Shown here piece by piece: positions 34,373 through 46,712 of a DNA stretch of 64,000 nucleotides. This stretch comes from Perilla frutescens (lineage: Eukaryota; Streptophyta; Magnoliopsida; Lamiales; Lamiaceae), in contig BRKX01000009.1 in assembly GCA_026008535.1 (NCBI GenBank), positions 33,174,501-33,238,500 on the forward strand, given 5' to 3'. A program made the position numbers and the translations under genes. The notes under the pieces are model-generated. The model saw nothing but the letters and a program-made list of their open reading frames with translations. It searched no databases and had not been told where the DNA came from. Within the stretch, counting starts at the first letter, position 1; every line of letters starts with the position of its first letter.

Positions 34373-35933
34373 ATCTCCGAAACTTGAACCATTGTTCGTC
34401 CTCGAGCAATGAGAAGAACACTAAGAAATTATACACATGGGGAAGAAAAGTAAACTCGATCATAAATGCTTCACGAATAAGCTCCAAACAATTTTAATTA
34501 CGCCAATTCAACTTCCATTAACTCATCCAAATTTTAGCACAAATAATATCCATAAATAAAGCATGAACCTCACTGGCATGTGTATCACTGATCTCGTAAG
34601 TGTATCAAATAACGATGTGCGTTTATAACAATGCAAAAGTGTTACCCATATGCTTGCCAATCGTCTAAAACACTCATGCTCAATCATACAAGAATATAGA
34701 TCAATGAGGTCTTTGACTTGGGATGTAATGTCGGGACATTGGTGAAGGTTAGACATTTTTGGCTAAGTGACTCAAAATTTTCAACCCACTAACAACCTTT
34801 TTGTACTCCAAACCTAAGTATGGATTCATAACCATCTTTCAACTCTTTCCAACTCCCTTGCACTTCAAAATATTCTTCTCTTTTGCTCATCTCAACACCA
34901 AAATACAAATAAGCCAACAAATAACAAACATTCTCAATTGCTACCTTTCAATATTTGACTCTTTTGTTTCTTTTCCACACAATTTTTTTTCTCTTATTCT
35001 TTTTTTTTTCGATTTTTTTCTTTTTCGATTTTTTCTTTTCCAAATCGTACCTATGAGAATATTTTCCATCCCAATTTCAACATCTCCATTCTCTCCCCAT
35101 GAAAACACTATTTTTCACAACAAGATACCCTTATTCACCTTTCGAACCCCCTATCATCCAAGTTGATGGACAAAAGGCAATTATGGCTTAACATTGGCTA
35201 GCAAAGGTTGATTTTTTTTTGGGTTAGTGTTTAGGAATTAATGTGGCTATGAAAGGATGGCCTCAAATCACTTCTAAATTCCACATATAATCAAGCTATT
35301 CGAATAGAAACCATGGCAAGTTCTAGACACACCAAAACATGCATGACAAACACTCATGAATAGAAACCATGGCAAGTTCTAGACACACCAAAGCAAGCTC
35401 ACATGACTGTTCATGCTCCATCTATTTCAATTCCGAGTACATCAATTCAAATAAGTCAATATCAATCAAATTCATGCAATCTTTTTCACAAATAATGCTC
35501 CTTTTCATCATTAGCATTTCATGAGTTCATCAAGACATGACTCTCAACAATAAAAACACACAAAAACAAACAGACACTAAGAAATTAATAAAAAACACGT
35601 GCCAAACATATTATATCCATCCCCCTCCCCCAAACTTATTCAACTGCAAAGAGAATAAGTTTGGAGGGAACCAAATAAAGATGTGTTTGGAACGAACTCA
35701 CCGCATACAAATATGGTGAAAAGAACCTTGAAACTGGCATGGATAATTTCTTTAACTTTGGGCTCCAAAATGCCTTCCTACATGTTTGAATACGAAAATA
35801 AAACACAAAATAAAAGAAAATAAAGAAAAACAAAGCAAGTAAAATGATGGGTTACCTCCCATCCAATGCTTTATTTAATGTCTTTAGCTAGACGATACCT
35901 CAGCAGTCAACGAGGTCGAAAACAACATTCCAA
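34373..35933 (-). other. 3' untranslated region of the Athila-type element
   Basis: On the element strand it contains GGGAGGTAACCCATC near the coding end, GTTTGGGGGAGGGGG near 35625-35640, a purine-rich tract (34980-35040) and CTCGAGGACGAACAATGG just before the 3' LTR. These are typical of Athila 3' regions. A 36-bp direct repeat (GAATAGAAACCATGGCAAGT...) lies at 35302 and 35358. Confidence 0.7.
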
Positions 35934-38396
35934 CTAACAGAAGGGTCGTCCCTTTCGAGGACTGCTATCCACTGCCACTGTTGGCTTCTCCGGTGCCACT
36001 GCAACGAGCATAGATCCTCTCACATTCTTATTTCGGAAGACCTGAAATTTAACTCTCATCTTCTTGGGTGCTGGAGCTGCAGAAAATCCCCCATCATCTT
36101 GCAAAACTATGCACATCTCAGATAGCTGTGCTTTTGGAGCTTTCGGAACACGCGTTGGAGACGCCTTCATCACTGACTTCTCTTCCGGCTTGTCATTCAC
36201 ATCGTCCATGAAGCTGTGGGCCAAGCTTACCTCATCACACTGCGGGATTTTCTTTAGTGGAGGATTTCAAAAAATGACTCTTTCTCTATCAATCCCCAAA
36301 GTCATCACGCCTCTCTTCATGTCCAACTCCGCCTAACAAGTAGCAAGAAATGGTCTCCCTAAGATTAGAGGTATCTTGGGGTCTTCAGGCATATCCATCA
36401 CCACAAAATCTGCAGGAAACATCAAGTTCGCTACTTTGACAAGCACATCTTCTATGATTCCTCGTGGCTTGGCACAGGATCTATATGCAAGCTGGATTTC
36501 CATCTTAATATCCTTCAATGCTCCCAATTTCAGCCTCTTGTAGATAGTGAAGGGCATCAAATTTATGCTAGCTCCAGAATCGCATAGCACTCTCTCAAAA
36601 TAGGACCTCTCAATCTTCACCGGAATGGTGAAGCCAACGGTAGCTTCTTCTGTAGCCAATCACTGCACTCTTCCACCAACTGGGCCATCTCCACATCCTC
36701 CATCTTCTTCTTTTTCGAGATGGCCTCTCTTAAAATTCTAGCTCCACCCGACAAACCTCGTAAAGTATCTAGAAGAGGAATATTAATGTGTACCTTCTTA
36801 AAGATATCAAACAATTGATCTATCTTCTCATCTTCTTGCCTTTTTCCTGGAGGAGTAGTGGAAGCAACAACATGTGCATGAACAACATGCGCAGGTGGTG
36901 CTGATTTTGGTGCAGTAGAGGACCCGGTTACAGACTTTTCCACTGCAGAATTGCTCTTTGTCTCACCATACACCACTTGAATGGCATTGCAGTGCGCATT
37001 TGGGTTGACTTTAGTGTGGCTCGGGAACTGTCCCGGCTTGTGTTGCGTGGCAACTTGATTTGCCAATTGACTTACTCGAACCTCCAGCATGTTGACTTGC
37101 TTAAACAAGGCGCTCACTGTCCCTTCAATTTGTGTAATCTTTGTGCCAGTGGCCCCGATGAAAGTGTTTTGATTAGCAATCAGCTGAGTCACCATGTCTT
37201 CAAGTGACGGCTTCTTCGGCTCAGAGGGACCTGCAGCAGGAGCAACATAACCAGAGGTTGCAAGGTGTTGTTGGGATTGGCATAGGAAAAGTTTGGGTGA
37301 TTCCTATTGTTCGAATGATACGCCATGTTGTTGTTTTGAAATCCTTGCGGCCCTTTGTTGTAACTTCCACTGTTGTAGATTTTCTGATTGACAAAATTAA
37401 CACATTCACGTGCAGAGGCTTCAGAACCTTGCTGTTGCACCGCATTCACCTCCATAGTTGCACGCCGCTCCTCGAGAACTTGTTTTCTCAATAATTCGAT
37501 TTCAGCCCTCAGTTCATCCACTCCAGACTTGGCTACTGCAGCTGCTGACCTTGTTTTTGTCTCTCTAGCGGCCATTGATAATTGGTGGCCTCCATCTCCT
37601 CAATGATCCGCAGTGCTTCAGTTGCAGTCCTGTTTACCAGACATCCTCCAGCTGAGGCGTCCACCAATCTCTTTGTATTGTTAGTCAAACCACTGTAGAA
37701 GTGAGTGATTTGTTGGTCAGCATTAAATCCATGCTGTGGACAAGACCGCAACAAGTCTCTGTACCTCTCCCAGGCTTCATAAATGGACTCATCCCCCATC
37801 TGAGAGAAATAAGTAATATCCGCAATAATCTTCTGCGCTTTCGATGGAGGAAAGTACTTGGCGAGGAATGCTTGGCACATTTGGTCCCAAGTAGTGATGG
37901 ACGCTTTGTCCAAGCTCTTGAACCATTCCTTAGCTCGATCCTTTAGTGAAAAAATGAACATCCTCATTTGAATGATGTCGTCATTGACACCATTCATCTT
38001 GATGGTGTCACAGATATCTAAAAATTCATCTAGATGAGCATTTGGATTTTCAGTAGCCCGTCCGCCAAACTGCTGTGTAGCCACCATGTTGATCAGAGCA
38101 AGACGGAGTACAAAGTTATTCGTGGCGATGCCGCAACCCCATCTGGCGCCTAAATATCTGTCTGTCGGAGCTCGATACGGCTAATTTAGAGGTGCTGCTT
38201 CCGGTTCGGGCTCCGCATGTTGAGCAAACCTCTATTCCATCTCTCGTAGTCGTCTAGCCAACCCTTCTATCTCAGTCTCGTTGTTGGCTGCCATCTCCTT
38301 CTCTTGCAATCTGTGCTCCTTGTTCCTCTGTCTATGAACTCGATTAGGAGAATTAGGAACAAGGTCTACGTGTGGCTGTGTAGACCATGTTTTCAT
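35934..38396 (-). pseudogene. Athila-type gag and protease, broken
   Basis: The start is the ATG at 38396 (MKTWSTQPHVDLVP). Two in-frame TAG codons (38232-38234 and 38181-38183) both look like CAG changes. The gag core follows at 38087-37533 (HLDEFLDICDTIKMNGV, RAKEWFKSLDKASITTWDQM, FLAKYFPPSKAQKI). Frameshifts near 37560, 37200 and 36650 break the rest. The retropepsin region is at 36333-36659 (VLCDSGASINLMPF, PLILGRPFLATC) with active-site DSGA. A further 96-codon tail (35934-36224) follows in the polyprotein. No RT, RNase H or integrase motif exists between here and the 3' LTR. The product is not made from this copy without repair. Confidence 0.85.
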
Positions 38397-38455
38397 ACAC
38401 TACTTGAAGTGATAAATCATTGTCAGTAATAGTATCAATATAAAAATCAAAATCA

Positions 38456-38474
38456 GTCCCCGGCAACGGCGCTA
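38456..38474 (-). other. Primer-binding site of the Athila-type element
   Basis: On the minus strand it reads TAGCGCCGTTGCCGGGGAC, the known Athila/Tat type (GGCGCCGTTGCCGGGGA) with a change near its start. It lies 6 bp inside the 5' LTR. Confidence 0.85.
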
Positions 38475-38480
38475 AAAAGT

Positions 38481-39900
38481 TGATGCACTATTTATTATGC
38501 ACTAAACTGCAACTAACACATGATAATGCAATATAGCAAGCGAATCGAGTATCGTATCCACAAGGACTGAATATTTGATAATACTAAGTACTAAGCTAAC
38601 AACTCTCTATTATCCAGGCTGCTAATTTATGGGTTTACTAAAACTAAGCACAAATTTAAATGAAATAATAGAAAATAACGAGAACTACATAAATGCAAGG
38701 AAATAAACTAAGTAAATAATCAAACTTAATCAATTAATGAAATACTAATCCTAGGGAATGCAATACACATATCTCATCTATGTTTTAATTCAATCCTAAT
38801 AATTCCCAATTTTAATCCGATTATTGGTGACGAATCAGAAATATATTTACCTATCTCCGCCAGGTCTAAAAGTAAATGTAGATTAATAAATTACCTATCA
38901 CTTTCGTCTTTGATAATTTACTAACTCCCGATTGATCAACAGATTAAATCCCCTACAGATTTCATGAAACGTGTATCAAAGTGTTCAATTAATCCCACTA
39001 ATTAATTATCTCCGTCAGGACTCAAATTAACCAGCTAGCATGCATCAATTATGATTAGTAATCAAGCATGAAATCAAAAGCACTTGAACATTTGAACACA
39101 ATAATCGGAAGGGAAAAATAACAAGATTAAATTAAACACATAGCGTCAACACGCTTTGCAAACCCTATAATTAACAAAAGGACTACTTACTCATAATTAA
39201 AACCATGGAAATAACAAAAATAAGAATAATCATAAACATAATATAAATGTGCAATAGATTAGAAAAGTCGGAATGACGATTTGTTGATTAAAACTTGAAT
39301 TCTTTAACGTTGAATATTGCAAGCAAACCTCGAATGTAAAATAAAATTTGGAACTCTAGAATAATGAATAATATGTGTGAAAAATGTCCAAAATATTCCT
39401 ATTTATACTAGGCATCGAAAATCCAGGCCGAAAGATGAGTTTGTGGACCGAAAACAACCTCGGGGGACAATTCCCGTCGACGCCGCCGACCCAGAAGTGA
39501 CTTCCCGCCGACCGGCGGCCTTGCCCCGATGATTGGCGGCCAGATCGGTGGATTTTTCTACCGGAATCCACCGAGCACTTGGGCCGCAGACCGGCGGCTG
39601 GGTCGGTGGGTTCCTGCGCGCCTCCACTGTTTCGCTCCGTTCTCGCTCGTTTTTTATCCGATTGATCCGATTCAAGTTGCGTTGAGACCCTCTCTTGATC
39701 CTCTATCTTTCTAGCAACACTTCTCCTTGAATTGGATCTCAAATAATTCCCTATTTCAGCTCATACTTCCACAAAAATAGTAAAACATCAACGTGCACAC
39801 GGAAACTCGAAACTAGTATAAAAACTCAACCAACACATCCATTCATCTTCAAATATGATCCATAAGAATACTCAAATGCATGTAAAAGCCATGTTTATCA
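38481..39900 (-). repeat. 5' LTR of the Athila-type element
   Basis: It is 1420 bp, from TGATGCAC to TTTATCA on the plus strand, and aligns along its whole length with 32958-34372. A matching TATAAATAGG motif occurs on the element strand near 39400. Confidence 0.9.
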
Positions 39901-39905
39901 ATAAC

Positions 39906-40675
39906 CTCATCAATCAAAGCTATAATGAAGATGAAATGACCAAGAAGAAGATGCTGAAGAATTAGAGTTCAGTTTGGGGCTTTCAACGAGAATGGTAGAT
40001 TTGTAGTGGATCCAACGAGGAAAAAGTATGAATGATCATCTTCGATTTTGCCACTAGCAATGAAGCGATCCTGCCGATTGCCGACCGAGGTGTTTGAGAA
40101 ATAGCGCTGCCACAAGGAGTTCTAATCGATGGAGAAATTGAGGAACGTGAGAGTGTAAAAATATATGGAGAGCTGAATTTCATGACATAGTTATTAAAAA
40201 TTATTTGATTAAAGGATTGAAAATCCAATCTTCAATAAGTTTTGAGAAATTGAGATTTTTATGAAATCTCATGGTCGCAACTCGCAATGATCAAGTGGAT
40301 CACAAAGGAACCCAACAGTACAACTGAAATTTCTGATCTTCACTTTGAGGGTAAATTTCCTTCTTCGTTAAATGATTTTTTATAAATTTCCCATAGTTAT
40401 CTTATTTTATGCGGTTGATTCGATTTTATTGCTTGGAGATTAATCTCTTTCTTGTGAATTTCTTTGTGTTGGATAATATAGAACCTTAGTAGATTCACAC
40501 ACATGAGTTTATACTTTGTTGCGTCTATGAATTGCTCTTTTTTAGTTGCGGTTTTGGAGATTATTTTGGTATGCTGATAAATCTCCAATATACGTTAATT
40601 TTGTTAAGGACTTTTATTCTTGACCATTATCATCACCATTGTTTGATTGTTTTTATTTATTGCGTTTTATGTTGC
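39906..40675. other. No gene recognised
   Basis: This may include the leader of the decayed copia copy that follows, but no LTR or primer site could be placed. Confidence 0.35.
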
Positions 40676-40912
40676 TTTGAGATGTCTTATCTACATAGAG
40701 TTAGTGTGATGGAGTTGATTGTTGTATCATGGAAATTTAGGTGTTTCTCTTGATGTCAATAGGTTATTCGTTATCATATTAGATGGTTAGAACTACAAAT
40801 TTATGTATGAGTCTTTTTTAATCTTTTATTTATTTGTTTATATTTGGTTTTGGGATGTAACCTCTACATAGAGCTATTGTGATTGAATTGGTTGTTGTAT
40901 TATGAATATTTT
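40676..40912 (+). repeat. Imperfect direct repeat inside the copia-2 gag start
   Basis: GATGT-TCTACATAGAG-TAGTGTGAT and TGATTGTTGTAT-ATG occur at 40681-40735 and 40854-40912 (about 177 bp apart). The remnant ATTAGATGGTTAGAACTACA (LDG-NY type gag start) lies between them. Confidence 0.5.
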
Positions 40913-43900
40913 AAAAGAGGACAAATCTCTAGAAATAAAATTGCATTGATTGATGGTAGCTTAGCTGCACCTAGGAGAGACTTTATCGAGTATATGCAAT
41001 GGTTTAAAGTCGATTACCTTGTTTTTTGCTGGATTAGTAATTCTATGGTGAAAGAAGAAGCTAGAGATTTTCAAAACTTGGATACTTCTAGGCAACTTTG
41101 GGAAGAATTAGAGCGCTGTTTTGGAAAGAATAACGGGCCGAGATTGTACAAATTGAGGCGAGAGATTGCTACATATACACAACATACTCACACGGTGATG
41201 GTTTATTTTAATAACCTAAATGCTCTCTGGGATGATTTAGCACTTCTGAAATCATCTAAATAGTGTGTATGTGAAGCACAAGAAGATGCCAAGGTAGATA
41301 TTGAGGAGGAACACCTCATGCAATTTTTGATGGGTTTGAACGACTGTTATGAGACTATAAGACAACAGATTTTGATTCAAAATCCCCTACCAATAGTAAG
41401 CCAAGCCTATGGGATGGTACGGTTCTGCAGGTTGAAGACCAAATCAATATTTCCACTCACTTTGCAGACACTATCGACCATAGTGATATGCTTAGCAATC
41501 AGAAAAGTGGTTATAAAGGGGAATGTTTTAGAAAGAAACTTAGTAAGGAGGAGAAGGTCAGGCTCAAATGTGAGCATTGTGGGGGAACAGGACATGTGAA
41601 GGCTGATTGTTTTAAATTGGTTGGTATTCCTGACTGGTATAAGAAATTCAAGGCTGATAAAGGGAAAGGCAAGGTTAATGTAGCTCTGCACAAACAAGAA
41701 GATAGTAAGGGTGATTTTGTTCCAACACAGAAAGGATTTCCTAAAGATTCTTGTGATGACTCTCTCAGTGGCGTGGGAAGAATAATCCAATCTGAGTTAG
41801 CCAAGCATCTTTCTCACTATTTTGGGAAAGGAAACAAAGGAGATGGAGCACGCAAACCTGGCTGAATTGACCTGGGAACTTCTTCCCTTGATTTTAAAGG
41901 GCATTATGCCTTTAGAGCTAGAATAGACATCACCAAGGAAGAGTGGATTGTTGATAGTGGTGCCAGCAACCACATATGTTGTCATGTTGGTTTATAGCAG
42001 GATATTAAGAAGTTGAGACATCCTTTATAAATATTTCTGCCAGATGGAACTAGTGTGTGGGTATTTTTGGCAGGCACAACTCATTTGAATGATTCCATAA
42101 AGTTACAAAATGTGCTATTTGAACCATATTTTACTCACAACTTGCTGTCTGTGGGCCAACTCACTAAAGATCTCAATGGGAAGATCCAGTTCATGGCATC
42201 ACACTGCCTGATACAAAAAAGAACTATAGATAGTGTTCTTGGGATCTGCAAGATGAAAGGTTCCTTGTATGTGTTTCCTCAAGGACATTTTGGAAATAGT
42301 ACAGGGCATACAACATATTTGGCCTCTGATATGTTGCTAACTCATGAAATTCTTGGCCATCCTTCCTTATCTACTATGCAACATATGCCTTTGAACAAGA
42401 AAAGGTTTAGACAAGAAAATGTTGAATCTGTCAAATCTTGTGACATCTATCACAAAGCCAAACATCAGAGGACTCCTTTTCCACCACTCCACGGAAGGAG
42501 CATGGTCCTTTTTGGATTGGTTCACATGGATGTCTGGGGTCCCTGCAAGGAGGAGAACCTTACAAACATACCTTATTTTCTCACAATAGTAGAGGATCAC
42601 TCTCGGGCTACTTGGACTTTTCTCTTTAAGGCCAAAACTCAAGTATGGAGTATCATCAAAAGCTTCATACACATGGTTCAGAATCAATATCAAGTCATTA
42701 TTCAAGCCATAAGAACTGATAATGGGTCAGAGTTCATCAATCAAAATGACTCTGCACTATTACAAGATTATGGTATTTTACATAAAAAATCTTGTCCTTA
42801 TTTCCCTCAACAAAATGGAATTGTTAAGAGGAAGCATAGACACCTCTTACAAGTTACAAGAGACCTAATGTTTGACAGTAAGTTGCCATCAACCTTTTAG
42901 CCCTATTCTATTTTACATGCAACATGGTTAATTAACAGGTTATCTATTGCAGTTCTGGAATGGTGTAATCCTTTTGAAGTGCTGACTGGGAAGGCACCTG
43001 ATATGGCTTCTCTTCAACCATTTGGTTGCTTGGTATATAAGACAAACACCTTATCTGCTAAATCTATATTTGATAGTAGAAGCTCACAGTGCATATTTCT
43101 GGGTTATGCACCTCTGCATAAAGGTTTTCTACTATATGATTTGACTACACTAAGGGTTTGTGTGGGATGAGATGTTCATTTTTTCCCATACCTTTTTCCT
43201 CTACAAGGAAAACAACAGCCTGTGTTGCCCTTTCAGAGTTTTATAGAGCCAGATATTGCTGCTTTACCACATGCTGAAGAACACTTTTCCGGACATGTAC
43301 CAGCTACAGCTGTTGCTTCCAGGCCCCTTACTACTCCAGATGACTCTCTTATGTCTCATTCAGATTCTCATTCTCCTACTCCTAACACTTCTATCTCCCC
43401 TAATGATCCTTCCACTGTTTTTCCTATTACTCAAATTCATACCCCTACTGCTAAACCACCTAATAGAAAGAGTACAAGAGTTTGTATTCATCCCAAGTAT
43501 CTGGAAGATTATGTTTGCAACAGTGCTGCTTCTTATGTTCTAGCTTCTGTTTCACACACCCTTACTCCACAAACATTTTCCTTTGTCATTTCACCAAACT
43601 TTTCTCCTAATTATACTGAATTTCTCATGACTGTGCTGACTATAAAAGAACCTACTACCTACAAGGAGCCATGTCAATCCCCATAATGGGTTGTTGCTAA
43701 AGAAAAGGAATTGCAGGCTTTGGAAGAGAATCATACTTGGAATGTGGTTCCTTTGCCACCTGGTAAGCATGCAATAGGCTCCAAATGGGTATATAAGATT
43801 AAACTTAGGTCTGATGGGTCTATTGAAAGGTACAAGGCTAGATTAGTGGCCAAAGGTTATAATCAGGAATATGGTATTGATTACCAAGAGGTTTTCTCAA

Positions 43901-45180
43901 CTGTTGCCAAGATGGTGACTGTAAGGCTGTTATTTGCTCTTGCCACACAATTTGGATGGTGTCTGTATCAAGTAGACATCAATAATGCATTTTTGCATGG
44001 CTATTTTCCTGATGAGATTTATATGTCTCTCCCACAGAGCTATGTCAAGGTTTGTTTGCAGGCCTGTGAGGAGTTTATATGGGCTCAAACAAGCCTCCAG
44101 GGAGTAGAACCAAGAGCTGAGTAAGTTTCTGATTTCTACTGGTTTTGTTCAATCTGGTAATGGACATTGCTTATACCTTAAAGGCTCTGGTTCTTCTTTC
44201 ATTGGGCTACTCATCTATGTGGATAATATTCTGATGTTAAGCCCCTCCCTTGAGATTATTGACTCCATTAAACATTCCTTGGATGATAAATTTACCATTA
44301 AAGACCTTGGGAAAGCTAAATATTTATTGGGAGTTGAGATTGCTAGGTCTGTTTCTGGCACTTATCTGTGCCAAAGAAAGTATGTGTTAGATCTCTTGGA
44401 TTCTGTAGGCTTACTAGGTGGGAAATCAGTGCAAACTCCTTTAGCTCCTGGCCTTGTTTTGCAACGAGAAGGGGAGTTATTGTCTGATCCAGAGCCCTAT
44501 AGAAGAGTGATAGGAAAATTGTTATATCTAGGTCTCAGAAGGTCAGACTTAACATATGCAGTTCAACAACTCAGTCAGTAGGTTCATGCACCCACCAAGG
44601 ATCATTGGAATGCTGCATTACATGTTTTAAGATACCTTAAGGATGTCCCTCTCTTGGTCTTCATTACACAACTTCTCCTTCCTTTGCACTCACAGCACTG
44701 TGATGCGGATTGGGGATGTTGCAAAGATTCTAGGCGTTCTCTTACAGGATATTGTATATCTCTTGGGTCATGCTTAGTTTCATGGCGATGCAAAAAGCAA
44801 GATACTGTCTCCCTTTCAACTGCGGAGGCAGAATATCGAAGTCTAGGTTATACGATAAGAGAAGTTCTTTGGTTAACCTACATGCTAACAGATTTTGGGA
44901 TCTCTCTCCCTCTTCCCATTCCTATCCATTGTGATAGTAAAGCCGCAATCCAAATAACTCAACATCAAGTTTACCATGAGCGCACTAAGCATCTTGACAT
45001 CAATTGTCATTTTGCTCGATTGCAATTTCAGCGGGGTCTTATCTTACCAGTCTATGTAAGCACTCATGCGCAGCTCGCGGACCTCTTTACTAAAGCTTTA
45101 CCTGGTCCTCGTTTTAGGTTTTTACTCTCCAACCTCAACCTTGGAGACTTACACCAGGTTGCGGCTGAGGGGGGCTGTAA
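40883..45180 (+). pseudogene. copia-2 gag-pol, multiply broken
   Basis: The gag part (40883-41865) includes NKIALIDGSLAAP and the knuckle CEHCGGTGHVKADC. The protease EEWIVDSGASNH lies at 41938-41973. The integrase (42055-43170) has HMDVWGP, RTDNGSEF and a QQNGIVKRKHR in which the catalytic E of the usual GVAER is replaced by K. The RT (43711-44581) has WVYKIKLRSDGS and YVDN at 44216-44227 instead of YVDD. RNase H (44654-45180) has CDADWGCCKDSRRSLTGY and ADLFTKALP. At least six stops or frameshifts interrupt it (for example near 41263, 42898, 43168, 43684, 44122 and 44579). It is not functional. Confidence 0.87.
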
Positions 45181-45512
45181 AGATGATCACCATGCAGCGG
45201 GAGTTAGCGGCGAGGTTCATGGGAGTGCTGCAGCAGCCCATGCATCCTACCATGAGGACGTATGCATGGGATCCAAGTCCATAATCCACGTGGCAGTGAG
45301 CTGTAACTCTACATGAAGGACCACACACGTCGGCTGCCGTCAATCATCTCTGAATTGGATTGAGGATCTCCACCGTAGCTTAGCTCTCGTATTTCTTGTA
45401 TAAATAGCTAGAAAACACAGATCTAGATCGATGGAATCCTGATATAACATTTTCCAGTTGAGCTTTGAATAATATTCTGATATTTTCATGCATAAATTCA
45501 TGCAATTTAACA
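45176..45512 (+). repeat. Probable 3' LTR of copia-2
   Basis: It starts TGTAAAGATGATC immediately behind the polypurine tract and ends AATTTAACA. A TATAAATAGC promoter motif lies at about 45398. There is no partner LTR in the window, so the right end is a guess. Confidence 0.55.
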
Positions 45513-46712
45513 TGGTAAACACAAATCCATTGACTTTTAAATCTTAATATTGATTTGTTCTTCCTCTCTTTCTCTTTCTGATGGAATCAGTTGAAAAGAA
45601 ATATCAATATAGGTTTGCTTGACCATTAAAAGCAGCCTCAGTTCATCTTTTAATTAATGGTTGGAGCACTGAAACTTTCTACTAAGAAACCCAAAGCTGT
45701 TTGCTTACAATTTTGGCTGTTTATGAGTTCAGATTGAATAAGGGACCTGATCATGCTTGAGAACTTTGGAGAACTAAGTAACAAATAGAACCACGTTAAC
45801 CAACCAAGTTAAGTTTATATACACATGATATTGTACACCAGGAAAAAACCTTGTGATAAGAGAAGGCAGAATATCTATTGAAGTTTAGATATTGCAAAAA
45901 TAATTGCAGTATGCTAAAAACTAGGATTTTAATTTTTTTTAAATAAATGTAGTATGTAGATGCGCAGTCCACTATGTGAGCTAATGAGCTTGATTTATAG
46001 TCAATGAAAGAACAATCTAGCACTTAAGTATGCTAAGAATTTTATCATAGTTTTCATGGTTGGTGCATTTTTATTTTGATAACTGGGCCTGATTGAATTT
46101 GCAGGCAGTGAAGTTTCCAAATTTTGTTCTAAGTTTCTCCATCAACAAATGCTGAATCATGAAGCCTATGCAGCCGGTGATCTGGAAACTTCTGTTAGAA
46201 AGGCTTATCTCAGGTTATTTTTCACCCTTTTGTTTTGAGGCTCTGTACTTATATTTCTTATTCACCTCTTATCCTGTAGACTATTTTTGACTTTGTCATA
46301 AGCCAATGTAAGTGCAACTCAAGGAGAATATTTGCTGTTCCTATCACTGGTTAGATGTTGTGGTTCTTTACACATAATTACTGTCGAAAAATAGTTACGG
46401 AAAGAAAGGGTGTATGAATGGATGAAAATGAATAAGGTGGTGTTTTCTTGGATCCTGGCTCTACAGGACCCATTCCCACAGAGCGGTTAAATGAAATATA
46501 TTGTTTCTAGTTCTGATCTGGATCATGATATTATGTTAACAATTTTGTGACATCATATTCTTTTCTGCTGCAGAATGGACGAAATGATGTGTTGAAAAAA
46601 CGGACAGAAAGAGTTGGATGTAATAAGGGGTAAAGTGGACCAATCTACTAGTAATGGAGAAAATTTACGGAAGACTGAAGAAGATCATGGCGCAGATATG
46701 TCTTCTGAGGAG

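Larger units (their letters stand above)
32958..39900 (-). mobile_element. Athila/Tat-type gypsy retrotransposon lacking RT and integrase
   Basis: It is complete in outline: LTRs 32958-34372 and 38481-39900, flanked by the perfect 5-bp duplication ATAAC (32953-32957 and 39901-39905), with a primer site at 38456-38474. The interior is only 4.1 kb (Athila elements are usually far longer) and encodes gag and protease only. The post-coding hallmark GGGAGGTAACCCA (35849-35861, read on the plus strand as shown on the minus-element transcript's complement region) and a long 3' untranslated tract follow. The first ~170 bp of the LTRs differ at about 6%, so the insertion is old. Confidence 0.9.
40757..45512 (+). 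mobile_element. Decayed Ty1/copia element (copia-2), 5' LTR missing
   Basis: Gag, protease, integrase, RT and RNase H remnants occur in copia order, followed by a polypurine tract (CTGAGGGGGGC) and a probable 337-bp 3' LTR. No matching 5' LTR or primer site was found upstream. Confidence 0.85.

Noticed and set aside
34801..35166. 121-codon open frame rich in Phe
   Set aside because: It lies in the 3' untranslated part of the Athila-type element, opposite to its coding strand, and consists largely of a polypyrimidine tract.
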